From positions 1 through 26,694 of the forward strand of contig JBHPCA010000019.1 of NCBI GenBank assembly GCA_042576225.1: a stretch of DNA of 26,694 nucleotides. Direction: 5' to 3'. Below the pieces are notes generated by a model. It made no database searches. It worked only from the letters and a program-made list of their open reading frames with translations, and had not been told where the DNA came from. Shown here piece by piece: positions 8,202 through 14,470 of the stretch (within the stretch, counting starts at the first letter, position 1; each line of letters begins with the position of its first letter). A program made the translations under genes and the position numbers. The stretch is from GWF2-30-66 sp042576225. Lineage in GTDB: Bacteria > Babelota > Babeliae > Babelales > Vermiphilaceae.

Positions 8202-8846
8202 TTAAGGGCAGCAACACTTTTTAACTGGTAACTTCCTGCAGACTTTTTCGCACTCTGTATGACATTTTTCGCCACAAACTTCATTCACTGCCGTTACACA
8301 CTTCATCACTTTTCTTGGAACAGCTATAGTCTTGTATCTAGGATAGGGTTCATGCCCAAGTTTTTCTGTGCAAACTGTTCTCCACACAGTAACCGGGATT
8401 TGTTTACATGCTTTTTTTATTACAGGTTTTTGCCCATCTGCTATTCTTACTTCTTTAAAATCATATTCTACTGTAGGCACCTCTACTGTCTTGCTTTCAC
8501 ATGTCACTACTGGGCAACATACCTTTCTCTCAAGTATATCACAAACCTTCTTAGGGCAACGTTTTTTTGGGCAACAACGTTTTTTTGGGCAGCAACGTTT
8601 TTTTGGGCAGCAACGTTTTTTTGGACAACAACGTTTTTTTGGACAACAAACGCCGCCTCTTCTAAAGCGCCTTCTACCTATTATTGGTCTAACTGCCATT
8701 GGCCTACGCACCGCTAGAGGTCTATCCATTGGCTTATGAAGCTTTTTTGCCCCCTTATCCATCTTAACTGGTTTATGTTTTTTCGCCTGTGAGACAAAAA
8801 CGGTAAGCCCTAAAAGGCAAACCAACGAAACTACAAGTTTCTTCAT
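8202..8846 (-). CDS. Secreted Cys/Lys-rich protein with CCPKKR repeats
   Basis: A 214-residue exported protein of unknown function. It has a signal peptide (LVVSLVCLLGLTVFVSQA, cleavage near residue 21) and a very basic segment with RRP/RRRFRR runs (about 42-64). Four CCPKKR units in tandem follow, flanked by degenerate ones. The C-terminal part has many Cys, in pairs and spaced, ending in CCCP. The start has a good AAGGAG ribosome-binding site. The composition suggests a disulphide-linked envelope or wall-like component, or metal binding. It may be functionally related to the Cys-rich proteins at the right end of the window, though no sequence similarity beyond Cys content is seen. Frames on the opposite strand are shadows of the repeats. 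Confidence 0.85.
   Translation of the reverse strand: MKKLVVSLVCLLGLTVFVSQAKKHKPVKMDKGAKKLHKPMDRPLAVRRPMAVRPIIGRRRFRRGGVCCPKKRCCPKKRCCPKKRCCPKKRCCPKKRCPKKVCDILERKVCCPVVTCESKTVEVPTVEYDFKEVRIADGQKPVIKKACKQIPVTVWRTVCTEKLGHEPYPRYKTIAVPRKVMKCVTAVNEVCGEKCHTECEKVCRKLPVKKCCCP
8554..8649. repeat. 18-bp tandem repeat within the CCPKKR gene
   Basis: Units of the type GGGCAACAACGTTTTTTT repeat head to tail: four full 18-bp units (8569-8640), one 15-bp unit at 8554, and a partial unit from 8641. They encode the CCPKKR array, and copy-number change would alter the protein without breaking the frame. The 7-bp T/A runs inside each unit are also slippage-prone. Confidence 0.9.
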
Positions 8847-9341
8847 GTTTTCTCCTTATAAAAGGTTAAACGGTTAATAATATATTCAATCAATTACATC
8901 TGCAATTATCTGCAGCTATCAGGCTTTACTAAGAACTTACACCTTTGATGCAACTATGATGAAAAATTATCTCTTTATTTTTTCATCCTCCTCTTTTTAT
9001 TCTTTACTCTGCTCTTTACTTTAATCTTCTCCTCTCTTACATATTAAAACTTTTTAAATAGAAAAAGCAAGAATTTTTTTCTATTTGTTTATTTTTTTTA
9101 AAAAAGTCTTTTTATTAGGCATTTCTTTTAATCGATTTTTTACAAAATTCAAAGCTTTTTGTAAAAAACTATAGTCAATTGGCTGGTTAAATAGTTGATT
9201 AAATTGGTTAAATTAGGTTAGTTAGCTGGTAGCTTGAATCTCATATATACCGCAACCAACACCCTTTTTACAGATTTTGTTTACCATGATACACTTACTT
9301 ACGAGATTAAAAACTTAGAAACTAAAGGTATGGGGGCCGTA
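8847..9341. other. AT-rich gap without a gene
   Basis: Leader region shared by the minus-strand Cys-rich gene and the plus-strand three-gene cassette. Near 8898-8921 there is a small repeat of ATCTGCA. At about 9181-9230 several degenerate GGTTAAAT units occur in tandem. No RNA gene or strong promoter pair could be called. A frame opening at TTG 9234 runs into the first cassette gene; the extra N-terminal residues are not convincing. Confidence 0.5.
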
Positions 9342-9785
9342 ATGCAATACACCCGCAACACTACGCTAACACTCATATTTATAGGGATGTCTATAAGTTT
9401 CCCAAATATAATTAGTTGCGTAAATAAACCAAACAACCCAGAAATCAAAAATAAGAGTTGTTTTAAAAAAGCGCTTACTATTGCAAAAAAAACATCTAAA
9501 GCAGCTGTTTACGCTACCGCTGGAATTTGTGCAACTGCAAATTATGCCATATCAGCGTTTGGTTTGTTTGTGTTTTTTAAAAATATGAAAAAAATAAATA
9601 ATTCTTACATAAGCAACCCGGTCATGAAATTGGCAAAATATGCGTTTAAAATTTTTAGCGAATTCCCCTCTGCAAAAAAATACATTGTACCAGGGGCTAT
9701 ATTCACACTTTCGGCAAGCATGGCATGCTCTTTTTATGCCTCATGCAAAATGTTTAAAAAGGCATATACTATAATAAAAAGTTAA
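9342..9785 (+). CDS. Small exported/membrane protein, cassette gene 1
   Basis: An unknown protein of 147 residues from the ATG at 9342, with a GGGGG stretch just upstream as a weak ribosome-binding site. A longer frame from TTG 9234 is possible. It has a hydrophobic N-terminal signal (TLTLIFIGMSISFPNIISC), a central hydrophobic segment around ATAGICATANYAISAFGLFV, and a C-terminal one around IFTLSASMACSFYASC followed by KMFKKAYTIIKS. The same plan (N-terminal signal ending near a Cys, two later membrane segments, a final FKKA-type basic end) is seen in the next two genes, so the three look like diverged paralogues. Function unknown. Confidence 0.65.
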   Translation: MQYTRNTTLTLIFIGMSISFPNIISCVNKPNNPEIKNKSCFKKALTIAKKTSKAAVYATAGICATANYAISAFGLFVFFKNMKKINNSYISNPVMKLAKYAFKIFSEFPSAKKYIVPGAIFTLSASMACSFYASCKMFKKAYTIIKS

Positions 9786-9802
9786 ATTAAAGAGATAAAA
9801 TT

Positions 9803-10258
9803 ATGAAAATAAAAAAAAGAATAGCAACAAATATTTTCGCAAGCATACTAGGATTGGGATTATCAACGATAACACCCTGTGCTCATGCAAAAATTAATTT
9901 TAAAAAATTTATTAAAGCTGGAGGGTATACCACATTAGGTATAGGCGCTACCTCAATTGGCATTGTCACCGCTATGATCTGCTACCTTGCTGGAGGCATT
10001 AGTATATTTTCAAAAACAACAAAAAAGGAGCAGCTGGCAAATACTGCCCTCATGTCAGCCGGCCCCGTGTTTACCGCATTTTATACTGCGTATAGAATGT
10101 TTAAAAATGCCTTTAAAGCTTTGAAATCTAGGCCCGACAAGCCCAAAACGCCTAAAAAATTATGTAAAAAATTGAAACATAAACCCAAATTTGCACTAAA
10201 CACACAAAAAAGAAAAAATCTCAAAAAACCCAATAACATAAAGAAAGAAAACCTATGA
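9803..10258 (+). CDS. Small exported/membrane protein, cassette gene 2
   Basis: A 151-residue protein of unknown function. The N-terminal signal (IFASILGLGLSTITPCAHA, probable cleavage after AHA) is followed by a Gly-rich hydrophobic segment (TTLGIGATSIGIVTAMICYL), a second hydrophobic segment (ALMSAGPVFTAFYTAYRMF) and a strongly basic Lys/Pro tail. The segment order matches the genes on both sides. It starts 17 bases after gene 1. Its TGA overlaps the ATG of gene 3 in an ATGA, which implies translational coupling and one operon. Confidence 0.75.
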   Translation: MKIKKRIATNIFASILGLGLSTITPCAHAKINFKKFIKAGGYTTLGIGATSIGIVTAMICYLAGGISIFSKTTKKEQLANTALMSAGPVFTAFYTAYRMFKNAFKALKSRPDKPKTPKKLCKKLKHKPKFALNTQKRKNLKKPNNIKKENL

Positions 10259-10908
10259 ATACAAGAAAAAGAGTATTATCAGCTATATTGGCTACCACAT
10301 TAGGCGCAAGTGTAATAACACCCTGTTATGCGTTTAACTTGAAAAAAGTTAATAAACTACTTTTTAGAGCCCCAAAAAAAATAACCTATACCCCATGGCT
10401 CAAAAAAGTATTTAACAAAGTATTTTTTAGAAATCCAAAACTAATAAAGCCAAAAACAGGACCTCTTTCTTCTATTGGCAAAGTTATAGTCAAAGCAGCA
10501 AAATCAGGATTCTTTACCGTTTTAGGATGGGGATCATTGATCACTGGAGCAATAGGGGGACTTTTAACCTATAGTAGAATTTCTAGGAAAAGACGTGTTG
10601 GCATAAAAAAAGAGATGAAAGAACACAAAGACTACAATAACAAACTTGAAGATACGTTAAAGAGACACCCTCTCGCCTTAGAGCCGGGTATCGTTAGAGG
10701 CATTGTCCGTAAAGACCTGAAAAATGGCGACCAAAAAAGGATTCGTGATTTACAAAAAATAAAACGTGAGGCTACTCAAACATATAAAACCCAAGAGCCG
10801 TTTGTACAGAAACATAGAAAAGCTATATCTCTTACTATACTTGGTTTATCTTTGTGCCCTGCATATATATGCTTTAAAAAAGCAATTCAAGTATTGATCG
10901 CAAGATAA
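10255..10908 (+). CDS. Small exported/membrane protein, cassette gene 3
   Basis: A 217-residue protein of unknown function. The N-terminal signal (VLSAILATTLGASVITPCYA, cleavage after CYA) closely resembles that of gene 2, including the TPC-x-A end. A basic region follows, then a Gly-rich membrane segment (FFTVLGWGSLITGAIGGLL), a charged helical insert of about 75 residues absent from genes 1 and 2, and a C-terminal hydrophobic segment (ISLTILGLSLCPAYICF) followed by KKAIQVLIAR. It is translationally coupled to gene 2 by the ATGA overlap and ends at a strong terminator. Confidence 0.75.
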   Translation: MNTRKRVLSAILATTLGASVITPCYAFNLKKVNKLLFRAPKKITYTPWLKKVFNKVFFRNPKLIKPKTGPLSSIGKVIVKAAKSGFFTVLGWGSLITGAIGGLLTYSRISRKRRVGIKKEMKEHKDYNNKLEDTLKRHPLALEPGIVRGIVRKDLKNGDQKRIRDLQKIKREATQTYKTQEPFVQKHRKAISLTILGLSLCPAYICFKKAIQVLIAR

Positions 10909-10914
10909 ATTAAA

Positions 10915-10953
10915 AAAAAAAAGCTGCGGTTTTAAAAATCGCAGCTTTTTTTT
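10915..10953. terminator. Bidirectional intrinsic terminator
   Basis: An A-run then GCTGCG, an 11-nt loop, CGCAGC and eight T. It sits between the three-gene cassette and the convergent maf gene and can serve both. Confidence 0.88.
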
Positions 10954-10955
10954 AA

Positions 10956-11579
10956 TTAGTTTTTTAAAAACGTATAAAAGCCAAGTTCTTGCAGCGCCTT
11001 TCTTAATTCAAACATGGGCAGACCGACAATGGCAGAGTGTGAGCCTTGTACTGACTTTAAAAATTGTGCTCCATAGAATTCAATAGCTATGGCTCCGGAA
11101 GCAATATTACCAAACGATTTTTCTAAATAAATATCTATCCACTCATCTGGAATATCGAGATCATACTCTGCATCGACGTAACATGTTATTCGCTTGAATA
11201 CCTCCCACACTCCAGATCGCCATACTCGTTTGTCTAAACTAAAAGCGGTTCCAACGCGAGCCTTGCCTCTTGCCTGTTTAATCATCTCAATTGCATCAGC
11301 TCTGTTTTTTGGCTTGCCGGCTAGTGAACCGTCTTTGTGTTGCGTTAACGTATCGGCAGTTAAGACAAAACAGGTATCACCCTCTTTTTTACCGCCAGGC
11401 AACTGCACATGCTCCATTTTATAAAGTGCTATAGCCTCTACTGTTTCTTGCAGCGATGAACCTACAGCACAGAGCGTCTCGTCTGCATCCTGCGGGACGA
11501 CAATAAATTTTATTTGCGCATCTTGCAATAACTGATGCCTTGCTTGTGATTTTGAACCAACATAAAGTATTTGTTCCAT
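10956..11579 (-). CDS. maf: Maf-family nucleoside triphosphate pyrophosphatase
   Basis: Maf proteins hydrolyse non-canonical or modified nucleoside triphosphates to monophosphates, limiting their entry into nucleic acids. At 207 residues it is slightly longer than usual. The N-terminal loop is ILYVGSKSQARHQLL, where most members have SxSPRRxxLL: the Ser and one Arg are kept but PRR is replaced by QAR. The catalytic region VLTADTLTQ has Asp76, followed by GKP (88-90), and the C-terminal block is VQGSHSAIVGLP (177-188). An AGGA ribosome-binding site is present. The altered first motif makes substrate preference hard to predict. Confidence 0.85.
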   Translation of the reverse strand: MEQILYVGSKSQARHQLLQDAQIKFIVVPQDADETLCAVGSSLQETVEAIALYKMEHVQLPGGKKEGDTCFVLTADTLTQHKDGSLAGKPKNRADAIEMIKQARGKARVGTAFSLDKRVWRSGVWEVFKRITCYVDAEYDLDIPDEWIDIYLEKSFGNIASGAIAIEFYGAQFLKSVQGSHSAIVGLPMFELRKALQELGFYTFLKN

Positions 11580-11826
11580 GTTTTTATTCCTAAATTATTT
11601 TTTGATTTTTTAATAAAAAAACTTTAATCCAGTATATCAGTTAGAAGAGAAAAATATAACGTATTGGGCATTATTAAAAATAATACCAACCACAGATATA
11701 AAGTTTAACGTATCGCCAGAGAAAACGCATTAAATTTTTTAAGCAAAATTTTAATAATTTGTTAGCAATATAGTATTGATAAAAATTTGAAAGCTATCTA
11801 GAATAAAACACCATCTTAAACATAGC

Positions 11827-11876
11827 GCAAGACGGCTCCCAGCCGTCGTCCCTGAGCTTGACGAAGGGTGCTCCTT
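11827..11876 (+). repeat. Left inverted repeat (double palindrome)
   Basis: It contains GACGGCTCCCAGCCGTC, a hairpin with a three-base loop, followed by CCCTGAGCTTGACGAAGGG, an imperfect palindrome. It matches the right copy in reverse complement except for two substitutions and one single-base gap over 51 columns. Confidence 0.9.
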
Positions 11877-11967
11877 TAAACCAAAAATGCTTTGATAAAT
11901 TTGTGTTTGACCAGAAATAACTTAAATTTATGCAAGATGAAAATCTATTTAAAAAAATAAATTTTCA

Positions 11968-11995
11968 TTGACCAATTAAGATAATTCGTTAAAAT
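11968..11995 (+). promoter_or_regulatory. Promoter of the GIY-YIG gene
   Basis: TTGACC (11968-11973), a 16-nt spacer and TAAAAT (11990-11995). It lies inside the inverted repeats, about 70 bases before the start codon, so the unit carries its own promoter. Confidence 0.55.
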
Positions 11996-12067
11996 AATCA
12001 TATATGTAAAACTATTCTAATGTATTTATCTTTTTTTAAAAATTTAAGAAATGAAATAAGGAATAAG

Positions 12068-12379
12068 ATGCAATCATTTCACGTTTATATATTGGAATGT
12101 AGTGATGGATCATATTATACTGGTCATACAGATAATCTTGAAGCAAGATTCGAGCAACATGTATTAAGTGAAACTAATAGTTATACCTCGTCTCGCAAAC
12201 CTCTTAAACTCGTTTATTCAGAAACATTTGAGGACAGAGATTTCGCTAAACAAGCAGAAAAGCAAATTAAAGGTTGGTCTAGAGCAAAGAAAAAAGCCTT
12301 AATAAACCAAGACTTCAATTTACTTCGAGGGCTTTCAAAAAGTAAATCAAAAAATAAATTTGTTATAGATAAAAAGTAA
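12068..12379 (+). CDS. GIY-YIG single-domain endonuclease-like protein
   Basis: A 103-residue stand-alone GIY-YIG domain. The two signature strands are VYIL (6-9, the GIY position) and YTG (17-19, the YIG position). The catalytic Arg lies in EARFEQH (Arg27) and the metal-binding Glu in AEKQIKGW (Glu64), so the active site appears intact. The sequence resembles the widespread stand-alone GIY-YIG proteins related to UvrC/UPF0213 with the LECSDGSYYTGHTDNL and IKGWSRAKKKALI blocks; their biological role is largely unknown. I chose ATG 12068, which has AAGGA five bases upstream; the longer frame from 12020 adds 16 residues with no family match. It is the only gene between the 50-bp inverted repeats. 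Confidence 0.9.
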   Translation: MQSFHVYILECSDGSYYTGHTDNLEARFEQHVLSETNSYTSSRKPLKLVYSETFEDRDFAKQAEKQIKGWSRAKKKALINQDFNLLRGLSKSKSKNKFVIDKK

Positions 12380-12435
12380 CTCAAATACAGGCAAGATAGA
12401 AACCCAAAAATATACACCTCATAAAAGATTATTAT

Positions 12436-12486
12436 AAGGAGCACCCTTCGTCAGGCTCAGGGACGACGGATGGGAAGCCGTCTTGC
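12436..12486 (-). repeat. Right inverted repeat (double palindrome)
   Basis: Near-exact reverse complement of 11827-11876, beginning AAGGAGCACCCTTCG and ending CCGTCTTGC. The first hairpin arm has one extra T and a G-to-T change compared with the left copy. Confidence 0.9.
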
Positions 12487-12786
12487 ATAATATTCAATAT
12501 TTTCACTCTAAAAAGTATCGATACAAATAAATCAAAAAAAACGGAAGCGAAAAGATATTTCTCTTGGAGTATTCTTGTAGAAAAAATATATTAAATTTTT
12601 ATTCTGCGATTGGCATTATTGGATGCAAATAAATCTAGGAATGGGGTAGAAGAAAAGAAGAAACCTTAATCGCTATTGAAATAGGCTACTAACCGCACAG
12701 TGAGGCTCAGACATAATACTGCGAATGCAAAAAAAGAAATTAAGGAATATTAAAATAAGTTACTAATTGCACGCTATATAAATATT
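12487..12786. other. Gap with an imperfect 20-bp direct repeat
   Basis: No gene is seen. AAATAGGCTACTAACCGCAC at 12679-12698 recurs with four changes at 12753-12772 (AAATAAGTTACTAATTGCAC). The rest is AT-rich filler between the GIY-YIG unit and the palindrome cluster. Confidence 0.45.
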
Positions 12787-12930
12787 CTGAGCTTTAGCGA
12801 AGAATGGCTTATTACTGACCTGCCCTGAACTGGTCCCGTGGATCCGCGTGTCTGAGACCCTGTAAAGGGGCGAAGACCAAGGGAGACGGGACGTGCTGAA
12901 GAGCCTGCCCTGAACTCGCTGAAGGGGCAA
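12787..12930. repeat. Cluster of REP-like palindromes
   Basis: CTGAGCTTTAGCGAAGAATGG (12787-12807) looks like a degraded copy of the CCTGAGCTTGACGAAGGG part of the nuclease-flanking repeats. CCTGCCCTGAACT occurs at 12819-12831 and again at 12904-12916. The second copy is part of GCCCTGAACTCGCTGAAGGG (from 12907), an imperfect palindrome ending in GGGGC; the first copy also pairs with a downstream AGGGGC (to about 12871) around an inner GGTC/GACC stem. The block is GC-rich compared with its surroundings and has no credible gene. Confidence 0.6.
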
Positions 12931-12996
12931 GAAAAAAAGAGCTTTAACCAAATTATTTTTTGATCAAAACTCTTTTATGCAAAAATTCACATACAT

Positions 12997-13071
12997 TGGC
13001 TGGGGCGGGAGGATTCGAACCTCCGCATGCCGATACCAAAAACCGGTGCCTTACCACTTGGCTACGCCCCA
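12997..13071 (-). tRNA. tRNA-Gln (anticodon TTG)
   Basis: Read on the minus strand, a complete cloverleaf of 75 nt: acceptor TGGGGCG with CGCCCCA, D-arm AGCCAAGTGGTAAGGC, anticodon arm with loop TTTTGGT (anticodon TTG, reading CAA), T-arm with GGTTCGAATCC, discriminator G and an encoded CCA end. The sequence follows the usual bacterial tRNA-Gln pattern, including the U1-A72 pair. It lies 44 bases after the end of spoVG. Confidence 0.96.
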
Positions 13072-13115
13072 ACTCATAATTTTAAAAAAATTTAAAAATT
13101 CAAAAACTGTAAAGC

Positions 13116-13409
13116 TTACTCACCTTCCTCAGGAGCTACAGGAATCGCAGAACCAGCAATCCTGTTGTATTCCGCTATTACAGTCTCCTCAATCTTCTTT
13201 CTTGTATCCGAATTGAGGGGATGAACAATATCTCTAAATGTCCCATCCTTCCTTCTTCTGGAAGGCATAGACACAAATAGGCCTTTGTCACCTTCTATAA
13301 TTTTGAGGTCTCTGATAATAAAACACCCATCAAAAACCAATGTTGCATAAGCTTTTAATCTGCTTCCCGTCTCTTTTGCAGGAAAGACTTTTACTTCCGT
13401 TATTTCCAT
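13116..13409 (-). CDS. spoVG: SpoVG family regulatory protein
   Basis: A 97-residue protein matching SpoVG over its whole length: an N-terminal strand ITEVKVFPAKE, then LKAYATLVFDGCFIIRDLKI, FVSMPSRRRKDGTFRDIVHP and the helical end around NSDTRKKIEETVIAEY. SpoVG proteins bind nucleic acids site-specifically and regulate varied processes in Firmicutes and spirochaetes; no sporulation role is implied here. An AAGGA ribosome-binding site lies eight bases before the ATG. The gap of 135 bases to rsmH upstream contains a TTGACA on the minus strand (13507-13512) but no well-spaced -10, so it may have its own promoter. Confidence 0.96.
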   Translation of the reverse strand: MEITEVKVFPAKETGSRLKAYATLVFDGCFIIRDLKIIEGDKGLFVSMPSRRRKDGTFRDIVHPLNSDTRKKIEETVIAEYNRIAGSAIPVAPEEGE

Positions 13410-13544
13410 GTCAGCAATCCTTATGAAAGATACTTTTACTATCCCTTTTATACGGTTTATAAAATAAAAACAGCTTATAGTACAAGTTTATTAAAACATC
13501 ATATTTTGTCAATTAATCTTTTGCAATATTTTACACTTTTTCGC

Positions 13545-14441
13545 CTAAATCACCTGTGCTGCCCGTAGTTTAGCCGATCTTGCCGCACGATTGATTGCAA
13601 GCTCATCTTCAGAGGCAACGACAACTTTTGGCGTTAATATCTCAATCTCACCTACAGCAGCACGTTCTCTAAAAAAATCCTTAACAATACCATCCTCCAA
13701 GGAGTGAAAACTAATACATACCAGTCGCCCTTCAGATTTAAGAATCTTCAGTGCTATAGGTAAAAATGCCGAAATATTGCCCAACTCCTTGTTGACATAT
13801 ATTCGTAAAGCCTGAAAAACCCTCGTTGCAGGGTGTATTTTCTCTTTTTTAGACCTAGGTACAACTCTCTCTACTATTTTGGCAAGATCTTTTGTAGTTC
13901 TTATCTTTTTTGTTTTTCTTTCTTGCACAATTGCTCGAGCCACCCGCCTTGAATATCTCTCTTGACCTAATTGCCTAAAAATCTCATATAACTTTTGCTC
14001 AGAGGAATCTTTTATAACATCTTGAGCGGTCACTTTTTGATGAGAAGGAGACATACGCATATCTAAAGCTGTATCCCTAAAAATGGAAAACCCTGGCCTA
14101 CCAGTTATCTGAACTTGCGATGTTCCAAAATCTGCCAAAACACCATCGACTTTATCTATCTTTTCTTTTTTCAAAATTTTATAAAGCAACGCAAAATTCC
14201 CCCATAAAAGTCTCAGTCTTTCGGGGAACATTTGTTGCAAATCAGGTCCATATGTGTCTAGCGCAACCGAATCCCAATCCATTGCAATCACCTTACAAGT
14301 CGGCTCTTTTTCTAAAATTGCACGTGTGTGTCCACCGGATCCAAATGTTACATCCAAATAAATACCACCCGGTTTTGGATCCAAATAATGCAACACCTCC
14401 TGCACCAATACTGGCTTGTGATAAATTTTAGGATCTTCCAT
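13545..14441 (-). CDS. rsmH: 16S rRNA (cytosine-1402-N4)-methyltransferase RsmH
   Basis: SAM-dependent methylation of C1402 in the ribosomal decoding centre. At 298 residues it is close to the family's usual length. The SAM-binding loop is DVTFGSGGHT (30-39), the acidic strand end is AMDWD (53-57), and ADFGTSQVQ (103-111) replaces the more usual LDLGVSSxQ. RVFQALRIYVNKEL (207-220) and ISFHSLED (243-250) are the family signatures, and RAARSAKLRAA near the C-terminus completes it. It starts 29 bases after murF, so the two are probably co-transcribed. Confidence 0.97.
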   Translation of the reverse strand: MEDPKIYHKPVLVQEVLHYLDPKPGGIYLDVTFGSGGHTRAILEKEPTCKVIAMDWDSVALDTYGPDLQQMFPERLRLLWGNFALLYKILKKEKIDKVDGVLADFGTSQVQITGRPGFSIFRDTALDMRMSPSHQKVTAQDVIKDSSEQKLYEIFRQLGQERYSRRVARAIVQERKTKKIRTTKDLAKIVERVVPRSKKEKIHPATRVFQALRIYVNKELGNISAFLPIALKILKSEGRLVCISFHSLEDGIVKDFFRERAAVGEIEILTPKVVVASEDELAINRAARSAKLRAAQVI

Positions 14442-14470
14442 ACTTTTTCTCTATTAAAGTAATAATAATT

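Larger units (their letters stand above)
11827..12486. mobile_element. GIY-YIG gene between 50-bp inverted repeats
   Basis: A compact unit: inverted repeats at 11827-11876 and 12436-12486, an internal promoter (11968-11995) and a single GIY-YIG nuclease gene (12068-12379). Nothing else is encoded inside. The repeats themselves are made of two palindromes each. I see no clear target-site duplication outside the repeats (left flank ends CATAGC, right flank begins ATAATA). It could be a small non-autonomous or autonomous mobile unit, or a resident gene flanked by two copies of a dispersed repeat. Mobility is inferred. Confidence 0.55.

Noticed and set aside
8554..8649. Regular 18-bp repeats as a possible CRISPR array
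   Set aside because: The units are contiguous without spacers and lie in frame in a coding sequence; no cas genes are present.
8259..8739. Plus-strand frames rich in FFGQQR or FFWAAT repeats
   Set aside because: They are the antisense reading of the 18-bp CCPKKR repeat of the minus-strand gene, which has a signal peptide and a strong ribosome-binding site.
12763..12951. 62-codon minus-strand frame over the palindrome cluster
   Set aside because: Its composition follows the GC-rich palindromes, it has no ribosome-binding site, and no homology could be recognised.
12977..13216. 79-codon plus-strand frame
   Set aside because: It reads through the antisense of tRNA-Gln and the end of spoVG; the GGRIRTSACRYQKP segment is the familiar false translation of a tRNA antisense.
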